From Sanderia malayensis (lineage: Eukaryota > Cnidaria > Scyphozoa > Semaeostomeae > Pelagiidae), in the NCBI GenBank assembly GCA_013076295.1, contig RQOL01000718.1, positions 5,492,081 through 5,556,080 of the forward strand: 64,000 nt of DNA. Reading direction: 5' to 3'. This document shows positions 53,003-62,340 of the stretch, in pieces. Both the position numbers and the translations under genes were made by a program. A model generated the notes under the pieces. It saw only the letters and a list, made by a program, of their open reading frames with translations. It did no database searches and was not told the origin of the DNA. The number at the start of each line of letters is the position of its first letter. The stretch's first letter is position 1.

Positions 53003-55720
53003 TTAGACTTCGGCTGCTCGTGCTGTTGTATGCGTTGTTGTACATTTTCGAGTTTTCGTTTGCTTATCTGCAGCGTAAGGAAGAAATGGGCAGGGCATTA
53101 AAAGATTGCGGTGTAAGATCCTCGTCCTTCCATTACTATTTTCCGGTTTGACTTCATAAACAGCGGCATCGAGACCTTTCCTGTTTAGGACAACATAAAT
53201 TTTCTCTTCCCAAAATGAACGTAACTTGCCGGGCCCTCCGCGTTCGACGACATTCTTTACCAGAACACGATCACCAGGCTTAAGCTCTGAGCTTCTAGCT
53301 TTCTTGTTGTACTCTTCTCGACCATGAGCTGCGCATTGTCCTGCTTTCTCCGCAGCAATACGATATGCGTCTGTCATAGCATTTTTCCACTGCTTTAGGT
53401 ACTCTGGATATCCTTTCGCTGTAGTAACCTTAGAATTTCCAAATATAATGTCAATAGGTAATCGTGGCTTTCTCCCGAATAGAAGCTCGAATGGTGAAAA
53501 ACCAGTGCTATCATGACGTGTACAATTATATGCAAAGGTCATTTTGTTTACATGGTCCTTCCAACGTAATTTCTTATTTTCGCTCATTGATCTCAGCATA
53601 GCTAAAAGAGTTTGGTTGAATCTTTCGCATTGGGCATTTCCCATCGGATGGTAGGGGGAAGTTCTTGAGCGGGCGATTCCTGTCAATTGCTCTAAGTTAT
53701 GGAATAGATCGTTTTCAAATTCTCGACCCTGATCGTGGTGTATCCGTTTGGGGAAACCAAATCTGAGAATGAAGTCATTAAAGATTTTGTTCGCGGCAGT
53801 CTTTCCGGATTTATTGGTGGTCGGGTACGCTTGGGCATATCGCGTAAAATGGTCTACGACCACTAAGATGTATTCGTAGCCACCGACACTTCGTTCTAAG
53901 TGAACGAAATCAATTGATATCAGTTCAAATGGCTGACTCGTAACGATGCTTTTAGCTGGTGCACGCGGTGGTAATGAAGGTCTTTTTCTTTGCAAGCATG
54001 AACAAACTTTTGTGACATAATGCTCAATATCTCTAGCCATATGAGGCCAATAGAAACGATCTCGCGCTAACTCGGTCACTCTTTCGGCACCCAAATGTCC
54101 CATATCATTATGAAGATGGCGGAGTACTAGTGGGTGATATCTCTTTGGGAGAACCAACTGTAATTTACTGGTTGTTTTGCGATACAGAGCTCCATCGGTT
54201 GCTATTATGAGCTTACTCCATTCATGCATAAGAGCTTTAACTTCAGCTGATTCACCATGTCGATCTTGAAGCGTTGGTCTGTTAGACTGTTTCTTATAAG
54301 CTAAAACACGGGCGATGTCTGGATCCTCTTTCTGAGCTTGTATGATATTACGTTGCGGCAGGGGTGTCGACTTTCCTACCGTGTCTGCATCTAGAAGCTG
54401 AACTGTCTCCTTGTCGAGAGAAACTGCATGGATCCAGTTTACATGACCTTGATGTCTCGCAGTCAATGCACTGATAGTAGCAGCGAACTCGCTCTGTGAT
54501 GCCTCCTGAGTACATTCCTCTATGTAGTTCTCGATGTCTTTCGGCATTCTTGAAAGGAAATCTGCGTCGGTGTTTGCTTTACCTGGACGGTACTTGATTG
54601 TAAATTCAAAATCAGCTAACAAAGCTATCCAGCGATACCCTGTAGAATTCAACTTTGCTGTGCTCATAACATAGGTTAAAGGATTGTTATCGGTATATAT
54701 GGTAAATTTTGGAGCATAAAACAGGTAGTCACGAAATTGTTCTGTCACTGCCCATTTTAAGGCCAAAAATTCAAGTTTCCCTGAATGCAGGTGATATTTT
54801 CTCTCTGCTGGCGATAACGTACGTGAGGCGTATCCGATCACCCTCATTTTCCCTTGTTGTTTCTGGTACAAGACGGCACCAAGGCCTTCTTGGGATGCGT
54901 CCGTATGAAGCACGAATGGGATACTGAAATCTGGATATGCCATAACTGGAGGATTAGTTAGACAGCTGATAAGATGATCTAAAGCTTTTTGGTGTATCTC
55001 TAACCAGACGATCGGTGTACGTGATGATGCTTGATTTCCTTTGCGACGGATGTCCTTTTTCTTGTCTTTGGAGCTACTTAGTTGTTCTACTTTGAGTAAG
55101 TCGTATATAGGCTTTGCTATTCTCGAGAAGTTTTCTATATATCGGCGATAGTACCCCAACAAACCAGTCAAATGGCGCACTTCACCAACTGCTTTTGGCA
55201 CATAATCCCGTAACTTGAGTAGCGCTTTAGTGCTCTCTGGGTCTACCTGATAACCTTCTTCCGACACAATTCTCCCTAAATACACAACTTCTTTTTTAAA
55301 CATGTTACATTTCTCTGCCTTCAGTTTTATCCCATGTTCTTTTAAGCGTCTTAAGACTTTCCTCACGTGCTCCACATGCTCACTGAATGACTTCGAATAG
55401 ACTATGACGTCATCGAGGTATGGGGCACAGAATTCATCACGGAAATCCCCTAAACAGCTCTCCATGTAACGCTGAAATTCAGCTGGTGCGTTTTTGAGGC
55501 CCATCGGAAGTCTGATCCATTCATAAAGACCCCAAGGAGTCACAAAAGCAGTTAAAGGGCGACTCTCCGGATCCATAAAGCCTTGATGATACGCTTTCCC
55601 TTGGTCTACTGTAGAGAACCACTTCTGTCCTGACAAACTATCTAAGGTGTCCTGAATTCTGGGTATTGGATGACGATCTGGAGTCTGATTGATCCATCTT
55701 TCTTCCTCACAATTACGCAA
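53003..55720 (-). CDS. gypsy reverse transcriptase - RNase H - integrase
   Basis: RT motif A ([12 protein letters not shown], about residue 39) and the active-site box YLDD (101-104) are intact. RNase H begins near [15 protein letters not shown] and includes [11 protein letters not shown]. Integrase has a zinc-finger-like N-terminus ([13 protein letters not shown]...KVCSCLQRK) and the catalytic residues in [19 protein letters not shown] and [12 protein letters not shown], then a basic C-terminal domain ([20 protein letters not shown]). The conserved RT block just before PDRHPIP is missing at the frame junction 55681-55690, so this copy's RT is probably inactive. Confidence 0.9.
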   Translation of the reverse strand: MRNCEEERWINQTPDRHPIPRIQDTLDSLSGQKWFSTVDQGKAYHQGFMDPESRPLTAFVTPWGLYEWIRLPMGLKNAPAEFQRYMESCLGDFRDEFCAPYLDDVIVYSKSFSEHVEHVRKVLRRLKEHGIKLKAEKCNMFKKEVVYLGRIVSEEGYQVDPESTKALLKLRDYVPKAVGEVRHLTGLLGYYRRYIENFSRIAKPIYDLLKVEQLSSSKDKKKDIRRKGNQASSRTPIVWLEIHQKALDHLISCLTNPPVMAYPDFSIPFVLHTDASQEGLGAVLYQKQQGKMRVIGYASRTLSPAERKYHLHSGKLEFLALKWAVTEQFRDYLFYAPKFTIYTDNNPLTYVMSTAKLNSTGYRWIALLADFEFTIKYRPGKANTDADFLSRMPKDIENYIEECTQEASQSEFAATISALTARHQGHVNWIHAVSLDKETVQLLDADTVGKSTPLPQRNIIQAQKEDPDIARVLAYKKQSNRPTLQDRHGESAEVKALMHEWSKLIIATDGALYRKTTSKLQLVLPKRYHPLVLRHLHNDMGHLGAERVTELARDRFYWPHMARDIEHYVTKVCSCLQRKRPSLPPRAPAKSIVTSQPFELISIDFVHLERSVGGYEYILVVVDHFTRYAQAYPTTNKSGKTAANKIFNDFILRFGFPKRIHHDQGREFENDLFHNLEQLTGIARSRTSPYHPMGNAQCERFNQTLLAMLRSMSENKKLRWKDHVNKMTFAYNCTRHDSTGFSPFELLFGRKPRLPIDIIFGNSKVTTAKGYPEYLKQWKNAMTDAYRIAAEKAGQCAAHGREEYNKKARSSELKPGDRVLVKNVVERGGPGKLRSFWEEKIYVVLNRKGLDAAVYEVKPENSNGRTRILHRNLLMPCPFLPYAADKQTKTRKCTTTHTTARAAEV

Positions 55721-56865
55721 CAGCTGCTATATGGCGATTTTGATTTCTGTATGAACCCACGGTTCAATAAGTCCTCTATGTATCTCTTTAGTTCTGGATA
55801 TAACGGTCTCGGGACGGCAATATAATGTTTCTGTACAGGTGTTGTGTCCGAGAGTATGATTTTGTGTTGAAGACCCTCAGCACAACCTACATCTTGGCCA
55901 CTTTTGCAAAAAGCATCTCTTTCCTCATACAGCATCTGTTGTACGCTCTGTACTTGTTCTCGGCTTAAGTTGCTCCCTAGCGTAACCTTTGGTATCAAGT
56001 TCGCATCAATATTTCCTCCAGCATTTTCTCCTCTTTCAGCTGTCTTATTTTCAACATTCTTCGTAGTACAGCTTGCTTCCGGTCTCTCTCTTTCCTCCAT
56101 TTCTCGACGACTATTAAATTTCAATTCAACTGGTGTAACTGATCTGACAAGTTGTAAAATGCCTATTTCTGTACGTCCTTTCAAAGTGATGTCATGTGCC
56201 GTTGTATTCATGACATAAATCCCTATCTTTTGACAGTTTTCTCTTTTTAATGTCAATAAAGATTCGGTTGTTTCCAGACCAGAGGGGAGGTTTAGCTCGC
56301 TTTCCGGTTCAAATAACATAGGCGTCGGTCTGTCTACCAGTCCCATTTTAGTACGACAGAAAACTTTAATACTACTCCCCTTTGGAACTATGACGTCCCT
56401 TTTGCTCGTCCTGACAGTTGAACATTCCGATTTTGTTTGACTGTCAATAAAGTTCACGAAAGCATCCAAATTCGATTGTGAAATCTGAGAAAAGCTTGCT
56501 GATAACAAAGATATTAAATTAGCCTCGTCCGAGACTTGTTCCCGATGTTTAATAAGTTCTTCAATTACATTGTACCCAATGATAGGCTGATCGAGTTCGA
56601 ACTCCGTCACTAGCATTGGTACCTCTACGAAATTGTCAGAGTTTAAAAGCTGGAATTTCATCTTAATCCACCCAGTGTACGGCAATTTCGAACCATTGGC
56701 TGTTTTTAGTTCTAATTCAACGTCTTGATCAAAAAGATCCCTGATATCTTGAATCTCTAACTGTGGAAAATGTTGCTGCAACTGTTTTGCACTAACAATT
56801 GACACTTGTGCCCCTGTGTCAAATAACACGGGTACTTCGACATCATTCATCCTACACTTAATCAA
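55642..56865 (-). CDS. gypsy protease and start of reverse transcriptase
   Basis: Near the beginning the aspartic protease shows [20 protein letters not shown] (active site DTG) and the second hydrophobic block [12 protein letters not shown] (about residue 95). A long linker follows, then the first RT motifs ([20 protein letters not shown] then [15 protein letters not shown]). The frame stops at 55642 because of a shift at 55681-55690, after which RT continues in another frame. The first codon is not ATG, so the protein is made as a fusion with the upstream frame. Confidence 0.85.
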   Translation of the reverse strand: MIKCRMNDVEVPVLFDTGAQVSIVSAKQLQQHFPQLEIQDIRDLFDQDVELELKTANGSKLPYTGWIKMKFQLLNSDNFVEVPMLVTEFELDQPIIGYNVIEELIKHREQVSDEANLISLLSASFSQISQSNLDAFVNFIDSQTKSECSTVRTSKRDVIVPKGSSIKVFCRTKMGLVDRPTPMLFEPESELNLPSGLETTESLLTLKRENCQKIGIYVMNTTAHDITLKGRTEIGILQLVRSVTPVELKFNSRREMEERERPEASCTTKNVENKTAERGENAGGNIDANLIPKVTLGSNLSREQVQSVQQMLYEERDAFCKSGQDVGCAEGLQHKIILSDTTPVQKHYIAVPRPLYPELKRYIEDLLNRGFIQKSKSPYSSCCVIVRKKDGSIRLQIVIQYPEFRTP

Positions 56866-57187
56866 ACATTTTCTCCCACGAGTTTCGACAGTCGTTCTTG
56901 TCCCTGGGGTGTGAGATGGCTTACGAAAACGCTATTGTCTTCCCCATCACCCCTTCCTGGTTCAGCCTTGTCAAAATTTTCTGAAAGTTTGTGGATTGCT
57001 AGGCAAATCTGTTTATGATTAACCCAGTCTTTTATTTGACACGCCTTACTACAATATTTGCACGTTTTGCATCCTGCGCAAACGAAAATATCTTTGTGTT
57101 GTTTCTTGCAGCCTGTACAATGGTGGGACTCTACCTCATATCTTTCAGCTACTGGCTGTCCCTTGACAGCAGCTGGGGGCAGTTTCC
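56862..57187 (-). CDS. Gag frameshift extension with MYND zinc finger
   Basis: In the -1 frame after the slip site the protein reads AAVKGQPVAERYEVES and then HHCTGCKKQHKDIFVCAGCK...CKYCSKACQIKDWVNHKQIC. This is a complete MYND-type finger (Cys pairs followed by the C-x3-C, H-x3-C end). MYND fingers bind proline-rich partner peptides in host regulators. A linker follows and the frame ends TGA at 56862-56864, where the protease frame overlaps. I do not see a slippery heptamer there, so how protease is reached is unclear: a second shift, re-initiation or a mutation. Confidence 0.75.
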
Positions 57188-57188
57188 C
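57149..57188 (-). promoter_or_regulatory. programmed -1 ribosomal frameshift signal
   Basis: The Gag frame reads CAG GGA AAC, giving the canonical heptamer G-GGA-AAC (57188-57182). After a 6-nt spacer (TGCCCC) a hairpin follows: CAGCT and GCTGTC pair with GACAGC and AGCTG around an AAGG loop, with a 4-nt bulge. Slipping back one base continues in the frame GKLPPAAVKGQPVAERYEVE, which leads to the MYND finger. The hairpin overlaps the Gag stop. Confidence 0.8.
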
Positions 57189-58582
57189 TGTCCTTGTTCC
57201 TTTCTCTGGGGGCAATTGTACGCAAAATGGGAACTTTCTCCACATTTCCAACAGTGGGTGCACTGATCTCCTAGGCCCTTCTTAAAACATTCCTTACAAC
57301 CTCGACGATTTTCGCGATTGGGTCTTCCCCTTCCTTGCGCCGTTATTCTGCTGTCCTCCCTGGGGAGTGGGGCGCGACTACGACTTGCATCTTGCTTAAG
57401 AGAAGCAATTTCAGATTTTATTGCGTGCACTTCTGACAGCAACTTTTCAACGAGGGCTGGTTCTGTTTCTTTGGTCTTTTTGGGGGTCTGGGCTTTGTTT
57501 TCGGGGCCACTTTCTAGGGAAACTTGGGCAACCCTTGCCTTCCCTTTTTGGCCTATCCCTAGTTTGGCATTTCTTTCTGATTCCTCCGCACCAGCCAAGT
57601 TCAATTGCGCAATCAACTCAGCATCAGTGACTTCTGGGCGTTGCAGGTAGGGTCGCATTCTCGTCCTAAGTGTGTTGCTGATGAGTCCTGTCTCAATTGC
57701 GTGAAGAAACATGGACTGACATTGACTTACGTCATATTTCAATTTACCTCCCTGCTTAGATGCAAAAATGATCTTTTCCCGTAAATTAAGGGCGCGTAAA
57801 AGAAAGTTTTGGGGCTCTTCGGTGGGCGACTGGGCCAAATTTGCAAGGCTAGCATACAGCTCACTCGCATTTTTCTCTTGATAGTGGGCACGAATTATCT
57901 TCATTAAAGTTTCCAACCCCATTTCTCGCATTGCCTCTAAATAATCTTTCAGGGGAAGCCCTGGGGCAATACATTTTATTAGCCCCTCGACCACCTCTTT
58001 TTCCGAATACCCTCTCTCCTTACCACTTTCCACTTGTCTACTTAGGCTTAAATAAGACAACTGTTCTTTCTGTCCTTGGGCCCCTACGGTCCCAACAATT
58101 CGAAAATCCCTTTTCAAAATTGATTGCAAACCCTTGTAGCTCAATTCAGCCTTGGAGTCTCCATTTCCGTTTTGGTCGTTGTCCCCCGTCTTCATTTTCA
58201 TCTCGTTTAACTTGCGGTTTAGCTCTTCTAATTCCCTTTTGTGTTTTTCTCTCAACACAGTCACTTCCACTTCCAACTCAGTCACTTGTGTTTCTTGCCT
58301 AGCTTTGTCCGATTCTTGCGTGCTCTGTAGTTCATTGATTTGATTCAAAATATCCCTGAGAAATGAAACCTTTTCAGTTTCAGCACATTTTGAAGTTAAC
58401 TTTTCTATTTCGTTGAAAATAATTTTTACTGTTGCCAGCCGACTTTTGTCTGCATAATTTGTTTCAGGGATTGTTCCTAGTTTATCACAAAGTTGATAAA
58501 GTTTTTCTTTTCCTATTCCTGTAAGTAGTCCATGGGTTTCTAATAACAACTCTTCGATTTCTTCTTCGAGATTTTGTTCCAT
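57149..58582 (-). CDS. gypsy Gag protein, about 477 aa
   Basis: The first ATG of the frame is at 58582-58580 (MEQNLEEEIEELLLETHGLL). The N-terminal third is helical with coiled-coil character (TELEVEVTVLREKHKRELEE). The middle is capsid-like (LSYLSLSRQVESGKERGYSE...LPLKDYLEAMREMG...QNFLLRALNLREKI), like retrotransposon gag capsids. The C-terminal end is basic and carries Cys pairs and a CCHC knuckle (CWKCGESSHFAYNC) that would bind RNA. The frame ends at the TAG 57149-57151, inside a hairpin. A -1 frameshift heptamer lies just before the stop, so part of Gag would be extended. Confidence 0.88.
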   Translation of the reverse strand: MEQNLEEEIEELLLETHGLLTGIGKEKLYQLCDKLGTIPETNYADKSRLATVKIIFNEIEKLTSKCAETEKVSFLRDILNQINELQSTQESDKARQETQVTELEVEVTVLREKHKRELEELNRKLNEMKMKTGDNDQNGNGDSKAELSYKGLQSILKRDFRIVGTVGAQGQKEQLSYLSLSRQVESGKERGYSEKEVVEGLIKCIAPGLPLKDYLEAMREMGLETLMKIIRAHYQEKNASELYASLANLAQSPTEEPQNFLLRALNLREKIIFASKQGGKLKYDVSQCQSMFLHAIETGLISNTLRTRMRPYLQRPEVTDAELIAQLNLAGAEESERNAKLGIGQKGKARVAQVSLESGPENKAQTPKKTKETEPALVEKLLSEVHAIKSEIASLKQDASRSRAPLPREDSRITAQGRGRPNRENRRGCKECFKKGLGDQCTHCWKCGESSHFAYNCPQRKEQGQGNCPQLLSRDSQ

Positions 58583-58896
58583 TTTAACACTGTTCGAAAA
58601 CACAAAGTTTCAATTTTCGATATTTTCGATACAAATATTTTCGGGCCTAAAAACGAAAACAAGCAGTCTCTTTCGCGACAGTATTTCAGTGTAGACAAAC
58701 CAGCCAAAACACAACAAAAGGTCCAATCACGAATGTCATTGTAAACTATTTATTAATAAATGGCACTAATTTACTATATCTTCTGACACTGGAAAAACTT
58801 CTCTTGTTTGCTTGATATTTTCTTGTCTTGTTCGACTCCTTCTCCTATCACAATTTGCGGACGGTAAAATTGAAAGTTCGTACTTACAATTTGCTT

Positions 58897-58914
58897 GTCA
58901 CGTCGTGGTCACCA
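58897..58914 (-). promoter_or_regulatory. primer-binding site
   Basis: Four bases downstream of the 5' LTR on the minus strand is TGGTGACCACGACGTGAC. It begins with TGG, the complement of a tRNA CCA end, and is where minus-strand synthesis would start. The tRNA was not identified. Confidence 0.6.
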
Positions 58915-58918
58915 GAAA

Positions 58919-59175
58919 TGTGGCCCGGATCGGCTTGATTCAAACTTACGTGAGATATGAAACAGATATAAAGGCAATTTCCAACAACATGTCGTTATAT
59001 TCCCGATTCAAAACTAACTTAAACTTCTACACGTTTAAAAACACACACACAACGTCTCCAAGTCTCTTCACACCCATCTCCTCTTGCAGTCCCCAACGTG
59101 TTCGTTCTCCCTCCTTTTCCGGGGGTCAGCTAGTAATGTCACGAAAATAAGGGGGTCTTGGCAGAGGTCCTGACA
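58919..59175 (-). repeat. gypsy 5' LTR (257 bp)
   Basis: Same sequence and length as 51585-51841, followed on + by ATAT (59176-59179). It should hold the promoter; no clear TATA box was assigned. Confidence 0.95.
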
Positions 59176-59179
59176 ATAT

Positions 59180-59409
59180 TGCAATCTCACTTCTTCCACA
59201 TAAATAACATACCCTCCCAAGCCCAAAATCCGATCCACACTAATACGAAACCCGGAAGAACATGCACCAAAAACACCTCCCAACACCAATCGCATATCGC
59301 CAACAACATCCACATTGTCATCGATAAATCCACGTAATACTCTAAATTCAACAAATCTCATATACAGAATTTCCCCTAAAACCCAACTTTCAAAATCCAA
59401 CTTCTCCAT
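59180..59409 (-). other. open frame split by the gypsy insertion (uncertain)
   Basis: The minus frame reads MEKLDFESWVLGEILYMRFV and RLVLGGVFGACSSGFRISVD. If the gypsy element is removed at its ATAT duplication, the frame stays open into 51584-51478, for about 113 codons. It has no known domain, and the GT-rich strand makes chance frames likely. Confidence 0.25.
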
Positions 59410-59424
59410 GCCGGACTTAATAAA

Positions 59425-59985
59425 GATAATACATTATCTATGTTTTATCTACGTTTTTTATCTTGCTACATATCCTATCTATGTTTTTATGTATTTATCG
59501 CATGTTGGTATTTATCTTTCTATGTATGTATCCTATGTTGGTATTCATGTTTTTATGTCTCTATCGTATGTTGGTATGTATATTATCTATGTTTTTATGT
59601 ATGTATTTTATCTATGTATCGTATGTTGGTATGTATGTTTTTATGTATGTATTGTATGTTGCTATGTATATTATGTATGTTTTTATGTATGTATCGTATG
59701 TTGGTATGTATGTTATGTATCTTTTATGTATCTATCGTATGTTGGTATGTATGTATGTTATGTATGTATTCTATGTATGTATCGTATGTTGGTATGTATA
59801 TTATGTATGTTTTTATGTATGTATTTTATGTATCTATCGTATGTTGGTATGTATCTTATCTATATTTTTATGTATGTATCCTATGTAGGTATGCATGTAC
59901 ATATGTATGTAGGTATGTATGTATGGTATGTATGTATTTAACTGTAGTGTATGTATGTAGATCGGGTATGTATGTAGTTAATCAT
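59425..59985. repeat. TATG/TATC-rich low-complexity tract
   Basis: Irregular repeats of TATGTATGTATCGTATGTTGG and TATGTTTTTATG. All three plus frames are open for 140-208 codons and give Met/Tyr/Val/Cys strings; these are not genes. Confidence 0.92.
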
Positions 59986-60683
59986 CACTACTAAAACAAT
60001 CGTCAATAAGATCCTTGACATGTGATACTGGAACAAACCCTTTGTTTACCGACGGTACTTTAAAGTACCACCCCATAAAAGGCTTTATAAAAAAGTGCAG
60101 TTAAAAATTGAACAGGAAATGACCACAGAGATTGTAGCCGGCATATTTTCTCATAACGTGAAAAAGAAACCTGGTAACTAAATACCATGGTCACCTGGCA
60201 ACACATGTTAAAACTTTGGTGATCGTTGTTGTCAAGATTTTCTCGGAGTGTTCAACTTTCTTCCTTTATTTTTTGCTGTTATACCTTGTCACAACTGTAA
60301 GTTTTTTTTATGTTTCCTTACTTCCTTAGCAACAATCAATCGACATGAAATAGAATTTTTTTTGTCCCCTGGCTTTCCTTTTTGGGAAAATTTTCTTGGT
60401 ACTCAAAAGTACCATTGTGCATTATCGAGCCTAAATCCCAACAATTAGGCCATCTTTCAAATTGGTGGATAGATGTATGTCAATGCTTGTTATTCCTCAA
60501 TTTCATTCTCCCATTCTCTTCTTCCTTGTTAAAGATATAGGGGTTATTCTAGTTAACCTTATTTCATCCTTTTTTTCTAAAAACTATTCATTATTTTTCA
60601 CATTTTATTGGCAAAAAGAGTTCAATTTCATACAGAGAATAATAAGATAAATCAAACTTCTTATATTCTCATAATTAATAGCT
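59986..60683. other. non-coding flank of piggyBac pseudogene
   Basis: Two palindromes, GGTACTTTAAAGTACC (60053-60068) and GGTACTCAAAAGTACC (60399-60414), lie here. They may be ends of a small element, or hairpins. No gene was seen. Confidence 0.4.
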
Positions 60684-61943
60684 ATGATGGAACATTCCAC
60701 CCGAAGAAGGATAGCCAGATTTTATAATGTTGAAGAGGCCGAGATCATGTTTCTAAGAGATCCTAAGTCATAGCGGAGAAACAACAGATGAAGAGGAAAG
60801 TGATACAGATGACGCAGATCAAACATTTACGGCTCAACTGTTTGAAGACCTTCCTGATCTTGAAGAGGACAATGAGAATGAAGAAGACGAGGATGATAAT
60901 GAAGGAGAAGATACTGATGAATATATAAATGAAGGAAATGTAAGCAATGAAAATCAAAAGTCCGGACCAACTGGAAAGTAAAAGAAGAAAACAGAGGTAA
61001 ACCGCAAATGGAAGAAGAAGAATGAGCCTATGGTCATAAATGAATTCACTCTACCAGAAGGTGTGTAGCTTGGATACTAGTCTACCTTTTATCCATATCC
61101 ATATTCACCTGTGTTTTCATTTTATTATAGTTTGTTATCATATATTTTGTCCCAAATTTAGGTCCTGTTCCCCAACTATTTGACCAATGCAAAACACCTG
61201 GAGATTACTTTTTGAACTTCTTCGATCAAGAAATAAGAAAAAACATTGTTTACCAGACCAATTTGTATTCAAATCAAAAAGGAAAGCGTTTCTCACCACT
61301 GAATGAGAAAGACTTGTTTGGATTCATTGGCATAAATTTTATCATGGGTTATCACAAGTTGCCTTCTTGGACCAACTACTGGAAGCTTGACAGGGATCTA
61401 AGTGTTCCTGTTGCAGAAACATTGCCCAGAAACAGATTTGCCTCAATTTTGTCAAATTTGCATGTCAATGACAACACTGCCATTCCTGCTGGTAACAAGG
61501 ATAAACTATACAAGCTAAGGCCTTTGATTTCATCCTTGAATGAAAACTACGCCAAGCTGTACAATGTTTCCCAAAAAGTCAGCATTGACGAAAGCATGAT
61601 ACTCTTCAAAGGACGCAGCTCTTTGAAGCAATACAATCCGAAAAAGCCAATCAAACGAGGATACAAGTTGTGGATGAGGGCTGACATGGATGCCTATATT
61701 AGTAAGTTTGACATCTATCAAGGAAAAAATGTCTCCCTTGATGTTGAAGGAGCACCAGCTGAATTTGGGCTAGGAGAGAAAGTAATTTTTAGCTTGACAA
61801 AAGATCTGAGAAATAAGAATCATCAGGTTTTCTTTGATAATTATTTTTCATCTGTCAACCTGATGGAGTATCTGCAATCTAACAGCATTATGGCATATGG
61901 GACCATACATTGGCTACCAATATGCAAAAGCCCAACTGCATAA
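60684..61943 (+). pseudogene. piggyBac transposase, decayed and C-terminally incomplete
   Basis: Exon 1 begins MMEHSTRRRIARFYNVEEAE and, after a shift near 60770, has a strongly acidic stretch (DLEEDNENEEDEDDNEGEDT) typical of piggyBac N-termini, with a TAA. An intron (about 61061-61161) ends AATTTAG. Exon 2 reads PVPQLFDQCKTPGDYFLNFF, FIGINFIMGYHKLPSWTNYW, VSIDESMILFKGRSSLKQYN with the first catalytic Asp, and HQVFFDNYFSSVNLMEYLQS with the second. The frame stops at 61943 before the third catalytic Asp and the C-terminal Cys finger, so it is inactive. No matching TTAA inverted-repeat ends were found. Confidence 0.82.
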
Positions 61944-62340
61944 AATACCACAGTTGATGTGTCCTTAGATGATATACTCTCAAGATCTGTGTTTCAAGCA
62001 CATGCATATCATCAGGAATTTGAATCTCAAATTAAATATTTCAATCCAATTGATTTTAGATGTGAGGAGTGTAAAAAAGGACTAAAACCAAGGTTGAATG
62101 CACATGTTAATAGGCATGGACAAGCTTGATATTGTTGTTTCTAAGGTTGATAAATTGTTTTTGCCAGTTGAATTAAGTGTAGAGAAATGTGCTTGCACTG
62201 ATGAACATGATGAAATGTGCAGTGGAAGAAATTCACAGGGAGATGGTCAAGCAGACATTGTTGTGCAATCTATTTATGATCCAAATGTTGCATCTATTTA
62301 TGATCCAAATGTTGCATCCTTTTAACATCACTGTTGGACA
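61944..62340 (+). other. fragments downstream of piggyBac
   Basis: A plus frame reads VDVSLDDILSRSVFQAHAYH then FRCEECKKGLKPRLNAHVNR, with a C-x2-C...H-x3-H-like pattern. Another short frame (62098-62325) ends in a direct repeat SIYDPNVA-SIYDPNVA. Neither matches the expected piggyBac C-terminus, and the origin is unknown. Confidence 0.35.

Larger units (their letters stand above)
51585..59175 (-). mobile_element. Ty3/gypsy LTR retrotransposon (7591 bp), apparently young
   Basis: Two 257-bp LTRs, identical as far as can be read, start TGTCAGG and end CCACA on the minus strand. They are flanked by ATAT on both sides. Between them, on the minus strand, lie gag, a MYND-finger frame, protease, RT-RNase H-integrase and a Pro-rich 3' frame. 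A primer-binding-like TGGTGACC follows the 5' LTR and a polypurine tract precedes the 3' LTR. Identical LTRs imply recent insertion. A small deletion in RT and frame breaks may make this copy non-autonomous. Confidence 0.93.

Noticed and set aside
59440..59994. Long Met/Tyr/Cys-rich frames of 140-208 codons in all three plus frames
   Set aside because: They are translations of a TATG/TATC microsatellite; being open in every frame is due to the absence of stop words in the repeat.
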